Both the position numbers and the translations under genes were made by a program. DNA of 64,000 bases, taken from contig NC_080397.1 of the NCBI RefSeq assembly GCF_030265065.1, positions 30,883,501 through 30,947,500 of the forward strand, in the 5' to 3' direction. The first letter of the stretch is position 1. The number at the start of each line of letters is the position of its first letter. This DNA is from Corythoichthys intestinalis (taxonomy: Eukaryota; Chordata; Actinopteri; Syngnathiformes; Syngnathidae). The notes beneath the pieces were generated by a model that was not told the origin of the DNA, did no database searches, and was given only the letters and a program-made list of their open reading frames with translations. Below are positions 11,448 to 22,971 of this stretch, one piece after another.

Positions 11448-13066
11448 TAGATAGATTTCAGTTCATTTATACCTGGGGTGTTATTGTGTACCTAACAAAC
11501 AGCATTAGTCTGAAAGAGAAGTTCTCAGGAAGGAATAAGATAAATCATCTGAAGCATCATTGTTCTGCAAGTTATAAATACTGAGCTGTTGGCTTGGAGT
11601 TTCTCTTCCTAAAATATGTAATGAGCTCTGGATAAAAGCACAAAAACCATCAAACTTGCATGTGTTTACGTAAATCCTCAAGTGAGGAGAGAGACCGGTC
11701 GGTCAAGCCGGGCGTCGACGGCACGAGTCATCAAAGAGACTTCGCTGCCATCATGTCCCCCAAATGGCCCAAACAATGGCAGGAAGGGGATCACAAGTCT
11801 TCAGGAGATGAGCCACACATAAACATCTTCAAGCACAATTCATTCAACTGGAGCAGCGCTTGGGGGAGAGTGTGGCGGGTCGTTTCATTTCCTGTTTTTA
11901 GTGGTGACGAGGGCCTGCGTGTGCCAACACAACTAATGACTCAAAAGCTGCGAGACGTCGCTCACAAAATCATTCAATACGCAATTATGCCCACAATGGA
12001 AGCAGTGGAGACATGTCCACATCCCGGGGTCCACATGTATATTATCTCATCATTAGTGGTGATGCCAAGTAAATGAACACAATGGTTTGTTAAGAGCCTT
12101 CTTGCACAGAGGACATCCTCCCCATATGGTGGGGGGAGTCTGGCTCCACTACTAATCTTCTCCCACTGTTTATAAAATAAACAGCCTCCTGAACACCAAC
12201 CTATGGGCTTCCCAGACCCCCTCCCACCTGAACCCTCACATTGCATCTGGCTGACCTATGACCTCGACCATTTTAACTATGCTTCCTGTCCAGTGCGCCA
12301 CCGAAAAGTAATCATGGCAAAATCAGCACTGTTGGCAATTTCCATGCATTGGAAGGTGGCACAAGCCAGTTCCCACACACAGTAATGTAGGTTAAAGGAT
12401 AAATGTCAAATTGTGAAGTCACACAGTCAACATCCAGAGAGGGCTTCTGTAAATCTAAACTCATTTCAGATCACACTGAAGAAGATTTTAAAGTAAAACA
12501 TTACTTTTGCTGAAGGCCGCTATTTTCACACATACAGGTATTGCTTCTGAGCCTGCTTGGCCCAACGGTAGTGGAATGAGACGAGATAAGCCCGTGGTTG
12601 TGCTCCATCAACACACGAGGCTTGCCAAAGCGAGTAGGGTTACAGACAGCCCCTCCTCTGGGACTCAGTGGGAGCGGGTTTGAAGAAGGGGGCTTCGGTA
12701 AAAACACTGGAGTCTGCTAATCTGCCGCCAGCCTGCCTGCTTGCTGATGCCCACCATCTGTGTCTGCTACTCATCACCTGCCGGGATGGCCAGGAGCCTC
12801 CACATGCTCACAAATGAGTAAACAAATGCTCGCATAGAATCATTCACAGGCTAATTCTCAACCCAGCCACATGTTAATAGGTGATTATCACTAATACTGG
12901 AACAAGCAGTGAATGGAGATAGTGAAAATATAATTATATTATAATGGAGGCAAATCACGAAAAAGTTAGAACAATGCACTTGACAAATGGCTAATGTCGT
13001 CACCAGGGGGTGGCCACGGCCCCCTTATACATTTACTGGCCACCCCACTGGCTAGTAATGCGTTAC

Positions 13067-13670
13067 TAGGCTGTCAAATGCTGTCAAAAATTATCGCGTT
13101 AACGGGCGGTAATTCATTTTTTAAATTAATCACGTTAAAATATTTGACGCAATTAACGCACATGCCCCGCTAAAACAGATTAAAATGACAGCACAGTGTC
13201 ATGTCCACTTGTTACTTGTGTTTTTTGGTGTTTTGTTGCCCTCTGCTGGCGCTTGGATGCGACTGATTTTATGGGTTTCAGCACCATGAGCACCATAGTT
13301 TAGTTTTTGATTGAAAATTTTACAAATTTTGTTAAAACGAAAACATTAAGAGGGGTTTTGATATAAAATTTCTATAACTTGTACTAACATTTATCTTTTA
13401 AGAACCACAAGTCTTTCTATCCATGGATCGCTTTAACAGAATGTTAATGTTAATGCCATCTTGTTGATTTATTGTTGCAATAAACAAATACAGTACTTAT
13501 GTACAGTATGTTGAATGTATATATCCGTCTTGTGTCTTATCTTTCCATTCCAACAATAATTTACAGAAAAAATATGGCATATTTTATAGATGGTTGGCGA
13601 TTAATTACGATTAATTAATTTTTAAGCTGTGATTAACTCGATTAAAAATTTTAATGGTTTGGCAGCCTTA
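13067..13670. mobile_element. Nested hAT non-autonomous element (TAGGCTGTCAAA ends), 604 bp
   Basis: It starts TAGGCTGTCAAATG and ends GGTTTGGCAGCCTTA, with the octamer TGCGTTAC on both sides (13059-13066 and 13671-13678). The inner ends carry CGCGTTAACG and TTAATTACGATTAATTAA. It inserted into the CAGAGGTGGG element. Related copies are at 20435-21232, 54342-54936 (left part) and 63268-63396 (fragment). Non-coding. Confidence 0.9.
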
Positions 13671-14042
13671 TGCGTTACTCAAGTAAATGTAACGGAGTAA
13701 ATGTAACCTTTTGAGAAAAATGTACTTCTAGGAGTAGTTTTGCTAAGCCATACTTTTTCCTTTTAGTTGAGTAGATTTGTGAGAAGAAACGCTACTCTTA
13801 CTCCACTAGTTTGGGCTACACTAGTCGTTACAATTTTCATCTTTATTCTACATATTGGATTTCGCTTTTTTTTTTTTTTTTGCCAGCGATGCCAACAGTA
13901 GCTCTACCAGTTTCACCAATGAGATGTAGCAACAATAATCACATGACTCCATTATACCAATCAGATTCAAGCTTGTTGTCCTATGATCATGCCGGCCTGT
14001 TCAATCACATGGTGTCTTTAAAGCAGCGTAAAAAAATAAGTA

Positions 14043-14919
14043 CAGTGGTTCCTCGACATACGATCACCTTGACACGCGATCTTTTCAACATCCGACGTAA
14101 AATTTGACACGCCATTTGTTCCTACATCCAACGTAAATTACATTACATGCTCGTAATACAATTTATGACAGCGCCGCAGTTTCTTTGTTTTGCCGCAAGA
14201 CGGACGCACGGCAGATTTTCTTGTGAGAAAAATCAACACAGGTTCCAGGAATATTAGTGCAGGTGGTGAAAAAAAGAATAAGGTGACGCTTACTATTGAA
14301 ATTAAGATGATAGAAAAATTTGAGCGTGCTATACGCATCCGTGCTGTGGCTCGACAATACGGTCGTAGAATGTCTACGATCTCGATGGTCCTCCTCTGAT
14401 CTCCGTTTGCCAGTCTTTATGAGTTAAGATGACAAGTGACAATTATTATTGTGGTAACATCGCCAGCTTTGTCAGGTTTTTAATCATTTACTTCAGAACT
14501 GGTGCAACACAACACGCTTGTCTGCCGCAGTTGACGCCAACAACAAAACATTAAAAGAGAAAGTAAAATCTCTGCCGCATCTATCTCACTGTCATGTCAG
14601 CCACACAGTGCGTTCAAGTACAGCTTGCAAGACACATTTGCCATATTAGAACCTGATTCGTTACATTATTAAGGGAATTATTATTATTATATTACTATTC
14701 CAATTTTTAATTATAATTGATTTGCTTTGCTATGTGTAATCGCCAGTTGGAATAGTACAAGCAGTATTTATTAAGGATTGAGAGTAGGTTTTCAAGCTGT
14801 GTAAGGAATTAATGGAATTATAATGTATTCTTATGGGAAAATCCTGCTCAACATAGGATCATTTCGACTTACAAACAAGGTCCTAGAACGACTTAACGTC
14901 GTATTTAGAGGTACCACTG
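14043..14919 (+). mobile_element. Nested pogo/Tigger-type element, 877 bp
   Basis: TA target sites flank inverted ends CAGTGGTTCCTCGACATACG and CAGTGGTACCTCTAAATACG. Inside, the plus strand (14190-14399) reads SRNISAGGEKKNKVTLTIEI, then a stretch with MIEKFERAIRIRAVARQYG. This matches the N-terminal CENP-B/psq-type DNA-binding domain of pogo/Tigger transposases. The DDE catalytic domain is missing, so this is an internally deleted derivative. It sits inside the CAGAGGTGGG hAT copy. Confidence 0.8.
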
Positions 14920-15490
14920 TATTAGACATAAAACGCTGCCCTCAACATGACTCGAAAGCGCGTATTTAAACATCTCAACCAGTTTTTATTTGGCGCCGAT
15001 TGACCAAAGAAAACCAGAGATATGATCCTTTTAATGTCATAATAAGGACTATGAAAGTGCTATTCACAATTCAACTATTCAAACTAGTAACTATTTTCTC
15101 TACTAGTGGGCACTCATGCTTTTTGGCCGAATGATGCGTCAGTTCCGTAGATTTTTCTTCTCTCGCAGGAATATAATGACTTTTTTGTATTTCTTTGGCT
15201 TAATGCGGTTATGTAATAGGTTATAGTACAGTATAATAATAACAGTTCATATAGATAACGTTGTGCTGGGAAAAAAAATACCATTGCATTAAAAAAAAAA
15301 AAAAAAACACACTCAACATCGTAAGCAGTTACTCACAATGTTACTCATTACTTGAGTATTCGTTTCACCAAATACTTTTTTACTTGTACTCGAGTACATT
15401 TTTTGGATGACTACTTTTACTTAAGTAATATTATTCTAAAACAACGCTACGCTTACTTGAGTAAAATGTTTATCTACTTTCCCCACCTCT

Positions 15491-16046
15491 TGCTAGTATA
15501 GATTTTAATAGTAATCATTATCAGAGACATAAATGGAAATTGTCGTTGTGATAGTAATAATGTTACAGTAGTTATGTTTACTATAAATTTACACCTTAAG
15601 GTTATATATTAATCACACAATTAAATATAATTGCCGTGGAACTCAAAATGTAAGAATTCATATGTTTATACATTTAGAAAAAAAAAAAACCTCTTCCCTC
15701 ACACTCCCCCAATCTCCCCTTGGTAGGGTGGGTGGCTGATCATCTCAAACCCGGGTCCTCTACTCTACGTGTTACTTTAGTTACGTCTGTCTGCAGGTCT
15801 TTTAAGACAGTGCTTATGTTAACTGATTTGTTTACTATTTGTAAAATAAAGATTGCAACTGTGCATCATTATATTTTAACCACATGTATAATTAGGTCTA
15901 AACTGTTAGAGGCTATTTGAAATTAGCTATGATTTAAACGTTACCGAAAACACACTTTAGTTTTCTTTTATTTGCCCTTTGAAAATGTTTTATGCACTCT
16001 TTCCCCCAGTTCGTGTTTATTGCTAGTTGACAGTCCAAATGGAAAA
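15491..16046. other. Intergenic, nothing recognised
   Basis: Short spacer between the nested hAT block and the intact Tc1 element. No motif supports a feature. Confidence 0.5.
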
Positions 16047-16048
16047 TA

Positions 16049-17661
16049 CAGTGGGGCAAATAAGTATTTAGTCAACCACCAATTGTGCAAGTTCTCCAAC
16101 TTGAAAAGATTAGAGAGGGCTGTAATTGTCAACATGGGTAAACCTCAACCGTGAGAGACAGAATGTGGAAAAAAAAACAGGAAATCACATTGTTTGATTT
16201 TTAAAGAATTTATTTCCAAATTAGAGTGGAAAATAAGTATTTGGTCAATACACCTACAAACAAGCAAGATTTCTGGCTGTCAAAGAGGTCTAACTTCTTC
16301 TAACGAGGTCTAACGAGGCTCCACTTGTTACCTGTATTAATGGCACTTGTTTTATCTCATTATCGGTATAAAAGACACCTGTCCACAAACTCAGTCAGTC
16401 ACACTTCAAACTCCACTATGGCCAAGACCAAAGCGCTGTCGAACGACACCAGAGAAAAAATTGTAGACCTGCACCAGGCTGGGAAGACTGAATCTGCAAT
16501 AGGTAAAACGTTTGGTGTAAAGAAATCAACTGTGGGAGCAATTATTAGAAAATGGAAGATATACAAGACCACTGATAATATCCCTCGATCTGGGGCTCCA
16601 TGCAAGAGCTCACCCTGTAGCATCAAAATGATAACAAGAACGGTGAGCAAAAATCCCAGAACCACACGGTGGGACCTAGTGAATGACCTACAGAGAGCTG
16701 GGACCACAGTAACAAAGGCCACTATCAGTAACACAATGCGCCGCCAGGGACTCAAATCCTGCACTGCCAGACGTGTCCCCCTGCTGAAGAAAGTACACGT
16801 CCAGGCCCGTCTGCGGTTCGCTAGAGAGCATTTGGATGATCCAGAAGAGGACAGGAAGAATGTTTTATGGTCAGATGAAACCAAAATAAAACTTTTTGGT
16901 AGAAACACAGGTTCTCGTGTTGGGAGGAGAAAGAATACTGAATTGCATCTGAAGAACACCATACCCACTGTGAAGCATGGGGGTGGAAACATCTTGCTTT
17001 GGGGCTGTTTTTCTGCAAAGGGACCAGGACGACTGATTTGTGTAAAGGAAAGAATTAATGGGGCCATGTATCGAGAGATTTTGAGTGAAAATCTCCTTCC
17101 ATCAGCAAGGGCATTGAAGATGAGACGTGGCTGGGTCTTTCAGCATGACAATGGTCCCAAACACACAGCCAGGGCAACAAAGGAGTGGCTTCATAAGAAG
17201 CATTTCAAGGTCCTGGAGTGGCCTTGCCAGTCTCCAGATCTCAACCCCATAGAAAATCTGTGGAGGGAGTTGAAAGTCTGTGTTGCCCAACGACAGCCCC
17301 AAAACATCACTGCTCTAGAGGAGATCTGCATGGAGGAATGGGTCAAAATACCAGCAACAGTGTGTGAAAAGCTTGTGAAGAGTTACAGAAAACGTTTGGC
17401 CTCCGTTATTGCCAAAAAAGGGTACATAACAAAGTAATAAGATGAACTTTTGGTATTGACCAAATACTTATTTTTCCACCATGATTTGCAAATAGATTCT
17501 TTAAAAATCAAACAATGTGATTTTCTTTTTTTTTTTTTTTACCACATTCTGTCTCTCATGGTTAAGCTTTACCCATGTTGAAAATTACAGACCTCTCTAA
17601 TATTTTCACGTGGGAGAACCTGCACAATTAGTAGTTGACTAAATACTTATTTGCCCCACTG
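16049..17661 (+). mobile_element. Apparently intact Tc1/mariner transposon, 1613 bp
   Basis: TA duplications at 16047-16048 and 17662-17663 flank inverted ends that both start CAGTGGGGCAAATAAGTATT. The inverted repeats run on, imperfectly, for over 150 bp: both arms contain GAGAGACAGAATGTGG and an A tract, and both have the inner AAATAAGTATTTGGTCAA motif, giving the inverted-repeat/direct-repeat layout known from fish Tc1 elements. The transposase frame between them is unbroken. It lies in gene-free sequence and contains no other insertion. Confidence 0.95.
16418..17437 (+). CDS. Tc1-type DDE transposase, 339 aa, open throughout
   Basis: The enzyme cuts and pastes its own element at TA sites in the nucleus. 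I chose the start at [10 protein letters not shown] because Tc1 transposases begin this way; an in-frame ATG 93 bp upstream lies in the leader. Residues 1-110 hold two helix-turn-helix units ([20 protein letters not shown], then a second around [10 protein letters not shown]) joined by a basic linker with [11 protein letters not shown], in place of a perfect GRPR hook. The catalytic triad is D153 (WSDETK), D244 ([11 protein letters not shown]) and E279 (NPIENLW), a DD34E spacing. [14 protein letters not shown], the glycine-rich box, is at 187-200. The length is normal for the family and there is no stop or frameshift. Whether it is active cannot be told from sequence; single substitutions could disable it. 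Confidence 0.93.
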   Translation: MAKTKALSNDTREKIVDLHQAGKTESAIGKTFGVKKSTVGAIIRKWKIYKTTDNIPRSGAPCKSSPCSIKMITRTVSKNPRTTRWDLVNDLQRAGTTVTKATISNTMRRQGLKSCTARRVPLLKKVHVQARLRFAREHLDDPEEDRKNVLWSDETKIKLFGRNTGSRVGRRKNTELHLKNTIPTVKHGGGNILLWGCFSAKGPGRLICVKERINGAMYREILSENLLPSARALKMRRGWVFQHDNGPKHTARATKEWLHKKHFKVLEWPCQSPDLNPIENLWRELKVCVAQRQPQNITALEEICMEEWVKIPATVCEKLVKSYRKRLASVIAKKGYITK

Positions 17662-17663
17662 TA

Positions 17664-20147
17664 AACACTGCAAAATAGTTCAATATAACAAATACTCCAC
17701 GATATGAATTTGGAATAATCTGTCGTACAGTGAAGCAATGAAAATTTAGTTGCAATATAGTAAGGGATAACTGTCCAGAATAGATTGTGTGTGGAAGTGC
17801 ATGCAATTGCATGTGTACATATAATTTTTATACTTTTGCCCGAGCTACTTCGGATCTGCTCATCTTTTGGAAAATACATGTCAGGTAAATCAGTACAAAG
17901 CTCAATCGGGCTTCACGAGTGTCGTGAAAAAAGTTGTTCCTCTTACACCTCATTTACTTGACAAGACCTTGAGTCAGAGTTGTGTATGCCTCTGGCACTG
18001 CTGATATAGGTGAGGAACGCCAAGAGGTCAGGAGGATGGAAGGGAGAGACTTGTTAGAATAGAAGTGTACTGATGGAGATTAAATGAAATGCCTCCAAGT
18101 CCACAAGGAGCAGCACAGGTGTGCAGTACTTACCCCTATGTAACCTCGACACGCCCATCGTTTGGTGTGAAAATATCCTGTAGGCACTGAGTCAAGCTGA
18201 TCATTTGCAGACACATCTAGTCTGCCTCATTTAACATTTTACTATTCATCAACATGCTCAGATAATCATGTTTGGCAAATTCACAATAAAGCCCCACGTA
18301 GAGTAATGGGCTGGGATAGAATCATGTTTGTTTTTTTCAATTTATAGCTTAAGTATTATAAGTGGTTGTAAACGGCACATTATACAGTAAGTAAATTGTT
18401 CAAGTTTGGTTATTTAGAAAGCCATGAAGTCTCTTGTTTGTACAACACTTTCTGAAATTCATTTATTTTTAATCTATGTATTAAGTCTTCTAAAAGACAC
18501 ATACTGACAACTGAGTTACTCCAAATAAACAGCAACAATAAAAAAATTGAGTGCCCCTGGCAGACCAAAATGTACTCCCTAATCTAAGCAGACCTTTGGG
18601 AATAGGTGAAAGAGGGGCCTGACGATATTTTAAGTACTTTGCTAAATGCACCCATGAGATTCTTAGGTTGTTATCCTACGTTAAATTTACCATCTACTAG
18701 CCATATGTGCAGCCATTTGTGGACCATAAATGGAAGTGAAGTGACGCAGTGGAAACATCACAGGTGCTAAAAGTCTATTTCGAAGGCTACAACTGGAACA
18801 CAGAGAACTCAAGACAAACATGAAAGACATAAAGAAACTATACGGAAAATAGTTGCTGCTCAAGATGGTCCAATTGATTACATTAATATTTATGAAGCCA
18901 TATGCGGATATGAAAAGAGCTGTAATGTTTGCATACATTAGATAGTTGTACTAATGGGAACATATATCAGAGGTTTACATCAGTGAACAGGGTGGTGGTC
19001 GACCAGATCAAGTCTAAAGATGGTGATATCTTAACATTTATATAACTTAGCAATGAACGCTTCAAAGTTCAGTTTGGATGCAGACAACAGTACAGATTAA
19101 GAATATTTTCATTACTTTTGTTGGCAATGTAAGACAATATGTACATGTTCGGGTCAGCAGAGGCATATTACTCCCTTTTGAAATATTTTGGTCTGTATCC
19201 AAATATACAAATTAATCTGAGAGAGGAATACAGTTTTGCTTAATTTATTATTCAGGTTATCAAAGATTTGACTTTAAAATGAATGAATGAATGAATGTTT
19301 AAATGTGCGTAATAAAGTCATTTAATGATCACATGGATCATAGTTACTCCAAGACCCGGTGAAAGAAAATAAAAGTAATGAATTTTCCTTTTGCCTAAAA
19401 AGTCAAAGTCCATACTACTAGAACTTAGGTGATTCAATTATACTCCTTGGCTCTCACATTGGGATTCCATCTTCACGCTTCCTTTACAAAGATGAATGAC
19501 TTCCCTTTTGGAGCAATAAATCACTTTTGAATTCCCTCCGCTCGCCAAAGCTCACCTGCACTACAATGAGCATGTCGTCTGCCCTCATATTTGTTACTTG
19601 GGCTCGTTAATTTGAGCTGAGTCAACCTGTTATGCTCAATCAAATGTAGGAATCGGATACCTGTGTTGCACAGGCGCCTTTTGCACCACCAGCTCATTGC
19701 CTTAACACGTTGAGGCTGGGACCAGGGAGAAAGTCAGCCGCATCACATGAATCAAGCACTGTGACGGGGAGTCCGTTGGGTTTGGGATCACACAGAGCAT
19801 CACAAGTCACTCCTTTAACTGCTCCCTCAAGCCGGGGTGGCCCACTCAAAGCGTATATTTCCGTTGATGAAGAGATAAATCAGATCATCTCTGGAGCGAG
19901 GACTTGAGCACAGAGAGTGCCTTCTTGCCGGCTCCCCTTTGACATGGAAATGTGACGGTGGCACTGAAAGAGGGCCAGGTGTCCCAAGCAAAGAGGCAAA
20001 GCGTGACGGTGCATGCATTCCTCCTGGACCGCTGCGGTTAACTGTTGCTGTGCTGCGTGTGGGGTAACACTCAACTCAATCCATAAAGGTGGGACAGAAT
20101 AACCCGTTCCACACTGCATTTTTCTGTCATGCATTTGTATTTTAAAT
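17664..20147. other. Intergenic, nothing recognised
   Basis: No coding motif or transposon end is evident. There is a short AATG tandem run near 19281-19295. The part from 19540 to 20110 is less AT-rich and non-repetitive, but has no reading frame I can support. Confidence 0.45.
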
Positions 20148-20376
20148 TACCGTATTTTTACCATAAGTCGCACCCAAGTAAAAGTCGCACCAGCAAAAAT
20201 GCACAATAAAGAGGGGAAAAACATATAAAAACCATAACCACAACCATAACCATAACCATATAGCCTAGGTCGGACTGGAGTATAAGTCGAATTTTGGAGA
20301 GGTCATTTTATTTGATCAGAGACCAAAGACAAAAATAATACATTAAAGTAGTAATAAAACAAAAGAAAGTGCTAAA

Positions 20377-22070
20377 CATAGGTGGGTATAATAGCCAAAT
20401 ATTTTACTCAAGTAAGAGGAGTATTACTTATAATTAGGGCTGTCAAACGATTAAAAATTTTAATCGAGTTAATTACAGCTTAAAAATTAATTAATCGCAA
20501 TTAATCGCAATTCAAACCATCTATAAAATATGCCATATTTTTCTGTGAATTATATATATATTCTGTAAAATAAATTGTTGGAATGGAAAGATAAGACACA
20601 AGATTGATATATACATTCAACATACGGACTGTAGTGGGCAGTTCACTCTACTGTCATTTAAATCTGTCTATGTTGTCCTCACGCCGAAGCGTCTACTTTT
20701 TCCAAAGCTAGACAGCTAGTGAACGACGCCTTAATAATCAGACTTCTTCCTTTTTCCTCTGATTTATTAATAAAATGGCCTCAAGCCATTGTCCTCTTTA
20801 GACCGTCGTAAAGCTACAAAAAAAAAGTACAGAAGCATTGCATTAGCAACAACGTTAGCTTAGCACGCTATACAGGTTAACTAAACATAAACAAAAAGCG
20901 TCTCATACAAAAAATATAACATTTCGCTTATTAACATAATATGTACATTCTTTACAACAACCATACTTACGGACAAATCTTGTCCAAGGATCATATAAGC
21001 ACAACAGAGACGTCGTGCAGCCATATAGAACTGGCAAGAAAAAAATAAACCATGTCGCAAAGCGACCACAAGAGTTCGCTGTTAGACAGCATAAAAAGCC
21101 TTGCTGTAAACCTTACCAAAAGGCAGAATACTGTCTGAATGGGACATGTGCGTTAATTGCGTCAAATATTTTGACGTGACTAATTAAAAAAATTAATTAC
21201 CGCGCGTTAACGCGTTAATTTTGACAGCCCTACTTATAATATTAGTAAAGTAAAATTAGTCATCCAAAAAATGTACCCAAGTACAAGTAATAAAGTATCC
21301 AGTGAAACAAATACTCAAGTAATGAGTAAACTTGTAACTGCTTATTTTTGTATTTTTAAAAACAATGTTTTTTTTTTCTCAGCGCAAACTTATCAATATG
21401 AACTGTTGTTGTAATGATACTGTTCAATAACCCATTACAGAAATACAAAAAAAAAAAAAAAAAAAAAAATCACCGAATCCCAGCAAGAGAGAAAAAAAGA
21501 CAGAAATTAAGCATTATTCGTTCAAAGAGCAGCTTGAGTGCCCTCTGGAGGAGAAAATAGTTCATAGTTTGAACAGTGAATAGTTCCCTCATAGTTACTA
21601 TTACTAAATTAAAAGGATCATACAGTGTATCACAAAAGTGAGTACACCCCTGCGCTTTGGAGTCATGTTGAGGGCAGCGCTCTGTGGGTAAAAAACCTTT
21701 AATGTTTTTATTGCGCGTTAAAGACGGCACACTATTGAACCAGCTGGCATGATCATAGAACGGCGAGCTTGCGTCAGATTGGTGTAATGGAGTCATGTGA
21801 AAATTGTTGCAATGTCTCATTGGTAAAATTGGTAGAACTACTTTTGGCATCGCTGACGAACAAAATAATTGATATGTAGAATAAAGAGGAAAAAATGTAA
21901 TGGCTCTTGTTGTATCCCCAAGTAGCAGAGTAAGAGTAGCGTTTTTCTTCACAAATCTACTCAAGTAAAACGTATGGCCTAGTAAAACTACACTTACAAG
22001 TACATTTTTCTCAAAAAGTTACTCAAGTAAATGTAACGGAGTACATGTAACGCGTTACTACCCACCTCTG
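20377..22070. mobile_element. hAT element (CAGAGGTGGGTA ends), middle layer
   Basis: Its ends are CATAGGTGGGTATAATAG and, inverted, CAGAGGTGGGTAGTAACGC. The octamer GTGCTAAA stands at both sides (20369-20376 and 22071-22078). It inserted into the pogo-like element and was itself hit by another hAT (20435-21232). Subterminal sequence is rich in TACTCAAGTAA units on both arms, probably transposase-binding sites by analogy. A 164-residue minus-strand frame at 21470-21964 lacks family motifs and aligns as repeat DNA with the copy at 13.7-14.0 kb, so I do not call it a gene. Confidence 0.9.
20435..21232. mobile_element. hAT non-autonomous element (TAGGGCTGTCAA ends), innermost layer
   Basis: Starts TAGGGCTGTCAAACGATTAA, ends GTTAATTTTGACAGCCCTA, duplicated octamer CTTATAAT at 20427-20434 and 21233-21240. 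The subterminal regions carry TTAATTAATCGCAATTAATC and CGCGTTAACGCG, so both ends can fold. Same family as 13067-13670. Non-coding, 798 bp. Confidence 0.93.
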
Positions 22071-22315
22071 GTGCTAAATAGGTATCTGTTGACATATTAA
22101 CAGTTCTTCAGATAACGATAAATAAACTCTTGATCTTCCTCCAAATCACTACCAAACCCATTCAAGTCTTCATCTTCAGTATCACTTTTGAACAACTGCT
22201 CCAATTCGAAGTATAGGGCATGTTTCGAGTATAAGTATTAATATACAAGTTGCACCTGTGTATAAGACGCAGGCCCAGCCAAACTATGAAAAAATGTGCA
22301 ACTGGTGCAATAAGG

Positions 22316-22971
22316 TAACTACAAGATTCACAAATCAATAGTTCTATTTCTTCAGGTTTTATTTGTACACGTACAGCATGCTTCTAAAGTGCTGCGTGTG
22401 CCGCTTTCTTTTGTAATTTGAGCCATTGAAGACTAGAGGCCAGAAGTCAACAGCTGCAGCTCGCGCCTAGCCAGACGATTAGGAACAAGTTAGCTGTCTT
22501 ACCTAGATCATCAAGGTAGCGATTTGCATTAACCCTCTATGGCCTGGGGTAACGTACTAAATACCCCGAACCTCCACAGTGGAGAAAATGGCTTGGAAGA
22601 ATCGGCAAGGAATCAAAAAACAATAGAGCTCCATCATTAGTTTAAAGACAGGGGGTAACACAAGAGATGACCTCTTAAGCGAGGGTGAGGTTCTGAAATC
22701 TCTGTGTTAAAAGGTTAAATACTTGGACAATGAACGAACACACTCCTCTCACACTCAACTGTCCAAATCGTGCCGTTTCATTAGTAGGATGAGCAGAACT
22801 AGACGCCAAACCAGCGGCTTGTCAGAGATAAGAGTTTGTACCATGCAGTCCTATCTGAGATTAAACATTTGACACGTTCCAGCTCCATGAATAACTTTCG
22901 ATAAATAGGTTAAATGGATTGATAACGCTGACACAGAACATTATGATGGTATTGTTCAAAAATTAAACACT
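22316..22971. other. Intergenic, nothing recognised
   Basis: No supported feature between the nested stack and the next repeat. Confidence 0.5.

Larger units (their letters stand above)
9401..13040. other. Intergenic, mostly unassigned; AT-rich block inside
   Basis: No gene or complete transposon is recognised. Two parts stand out: an AAATAAAT-rich low-complexity block (listed separately), and 11660-12800, which is less AT-rich and non-repetitive. An open frame at 11660-12076 is not supported as coding. Near 12996-13047, GGGGGTGGCCACGGCC faces GGCCACCCCA as an imperfect inverted pair, perhaps a small transposon remnant. Confidence 0.4.
13047..15490. mobile_element. hAT family (CAGAGGTGGG type), host of two insertions
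   Basis: The right end is CTACTTTCCCCACCTCT; the left end is degraded but reads TGGCTAGTAATGCGTTAC. The body shares TACTCAAGTAAATGTAACGG, TTCTACATATTGGATTT and CACATGACTCCATTATACCA with the copy at 20377-22070, in the opposite orientation. It is split by a second hAT element (13067-13670) and a pogo/Tigger element (14043-14919); without them it would be about 1 kb. The left boundary is approximate and I cannot assign a target duplication. No transposase is visible. Confidence 0.65.
20150..22315 (-). mobile_element. pogo-like element, outermost layer of a three-level nest
   Basis: It starts CCGTATTTTTACCATAAGTC after TA and ends near GGTGCAATAAGG before TA; the second end is degraded. The motif AAGTCGCACC repeats at the left and TTGCACCTGTGTATAAGACG stands at the right. 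Left part (20150-20376) and right part (22071-22315) are separated by a hAT insertion. The minus strand just right of the insertion (22100-22205) reads ELEQLFKSDTEDEDLNGF, the kind of acidic tail seen in pogo-family transposases, so a scrap of the C-terminus survives. Confidence 0.6.

Noticed and set aside
11660-12076. 138-residue plus-strand open frame
   Set aside because: No recognisable domain, no splice context and no similarity I can name; left as unassigned intergenic DNA.
12996-13047. GGGGTGGCCACGG/GGCCACCCC inverted pair as a riboswitch-like or MITE structure
   Set aside because: Too short, no target duplication; possibly a leftover of a transposon end, but not provable.
16399-17067. 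222-residue minus-strand open frame
   Set aside because: It is the antisense shadow of the intact Tc1 transposase.
21470-21964. 164-residue minus-strand open frame
   Set aside because: It lies in the CAGAGGTGGG hAT element; similar sequence at 13.8-14.1 kb is aligned repeat DNA and the peptide has no family motif. Treated as repeat, not a gene.
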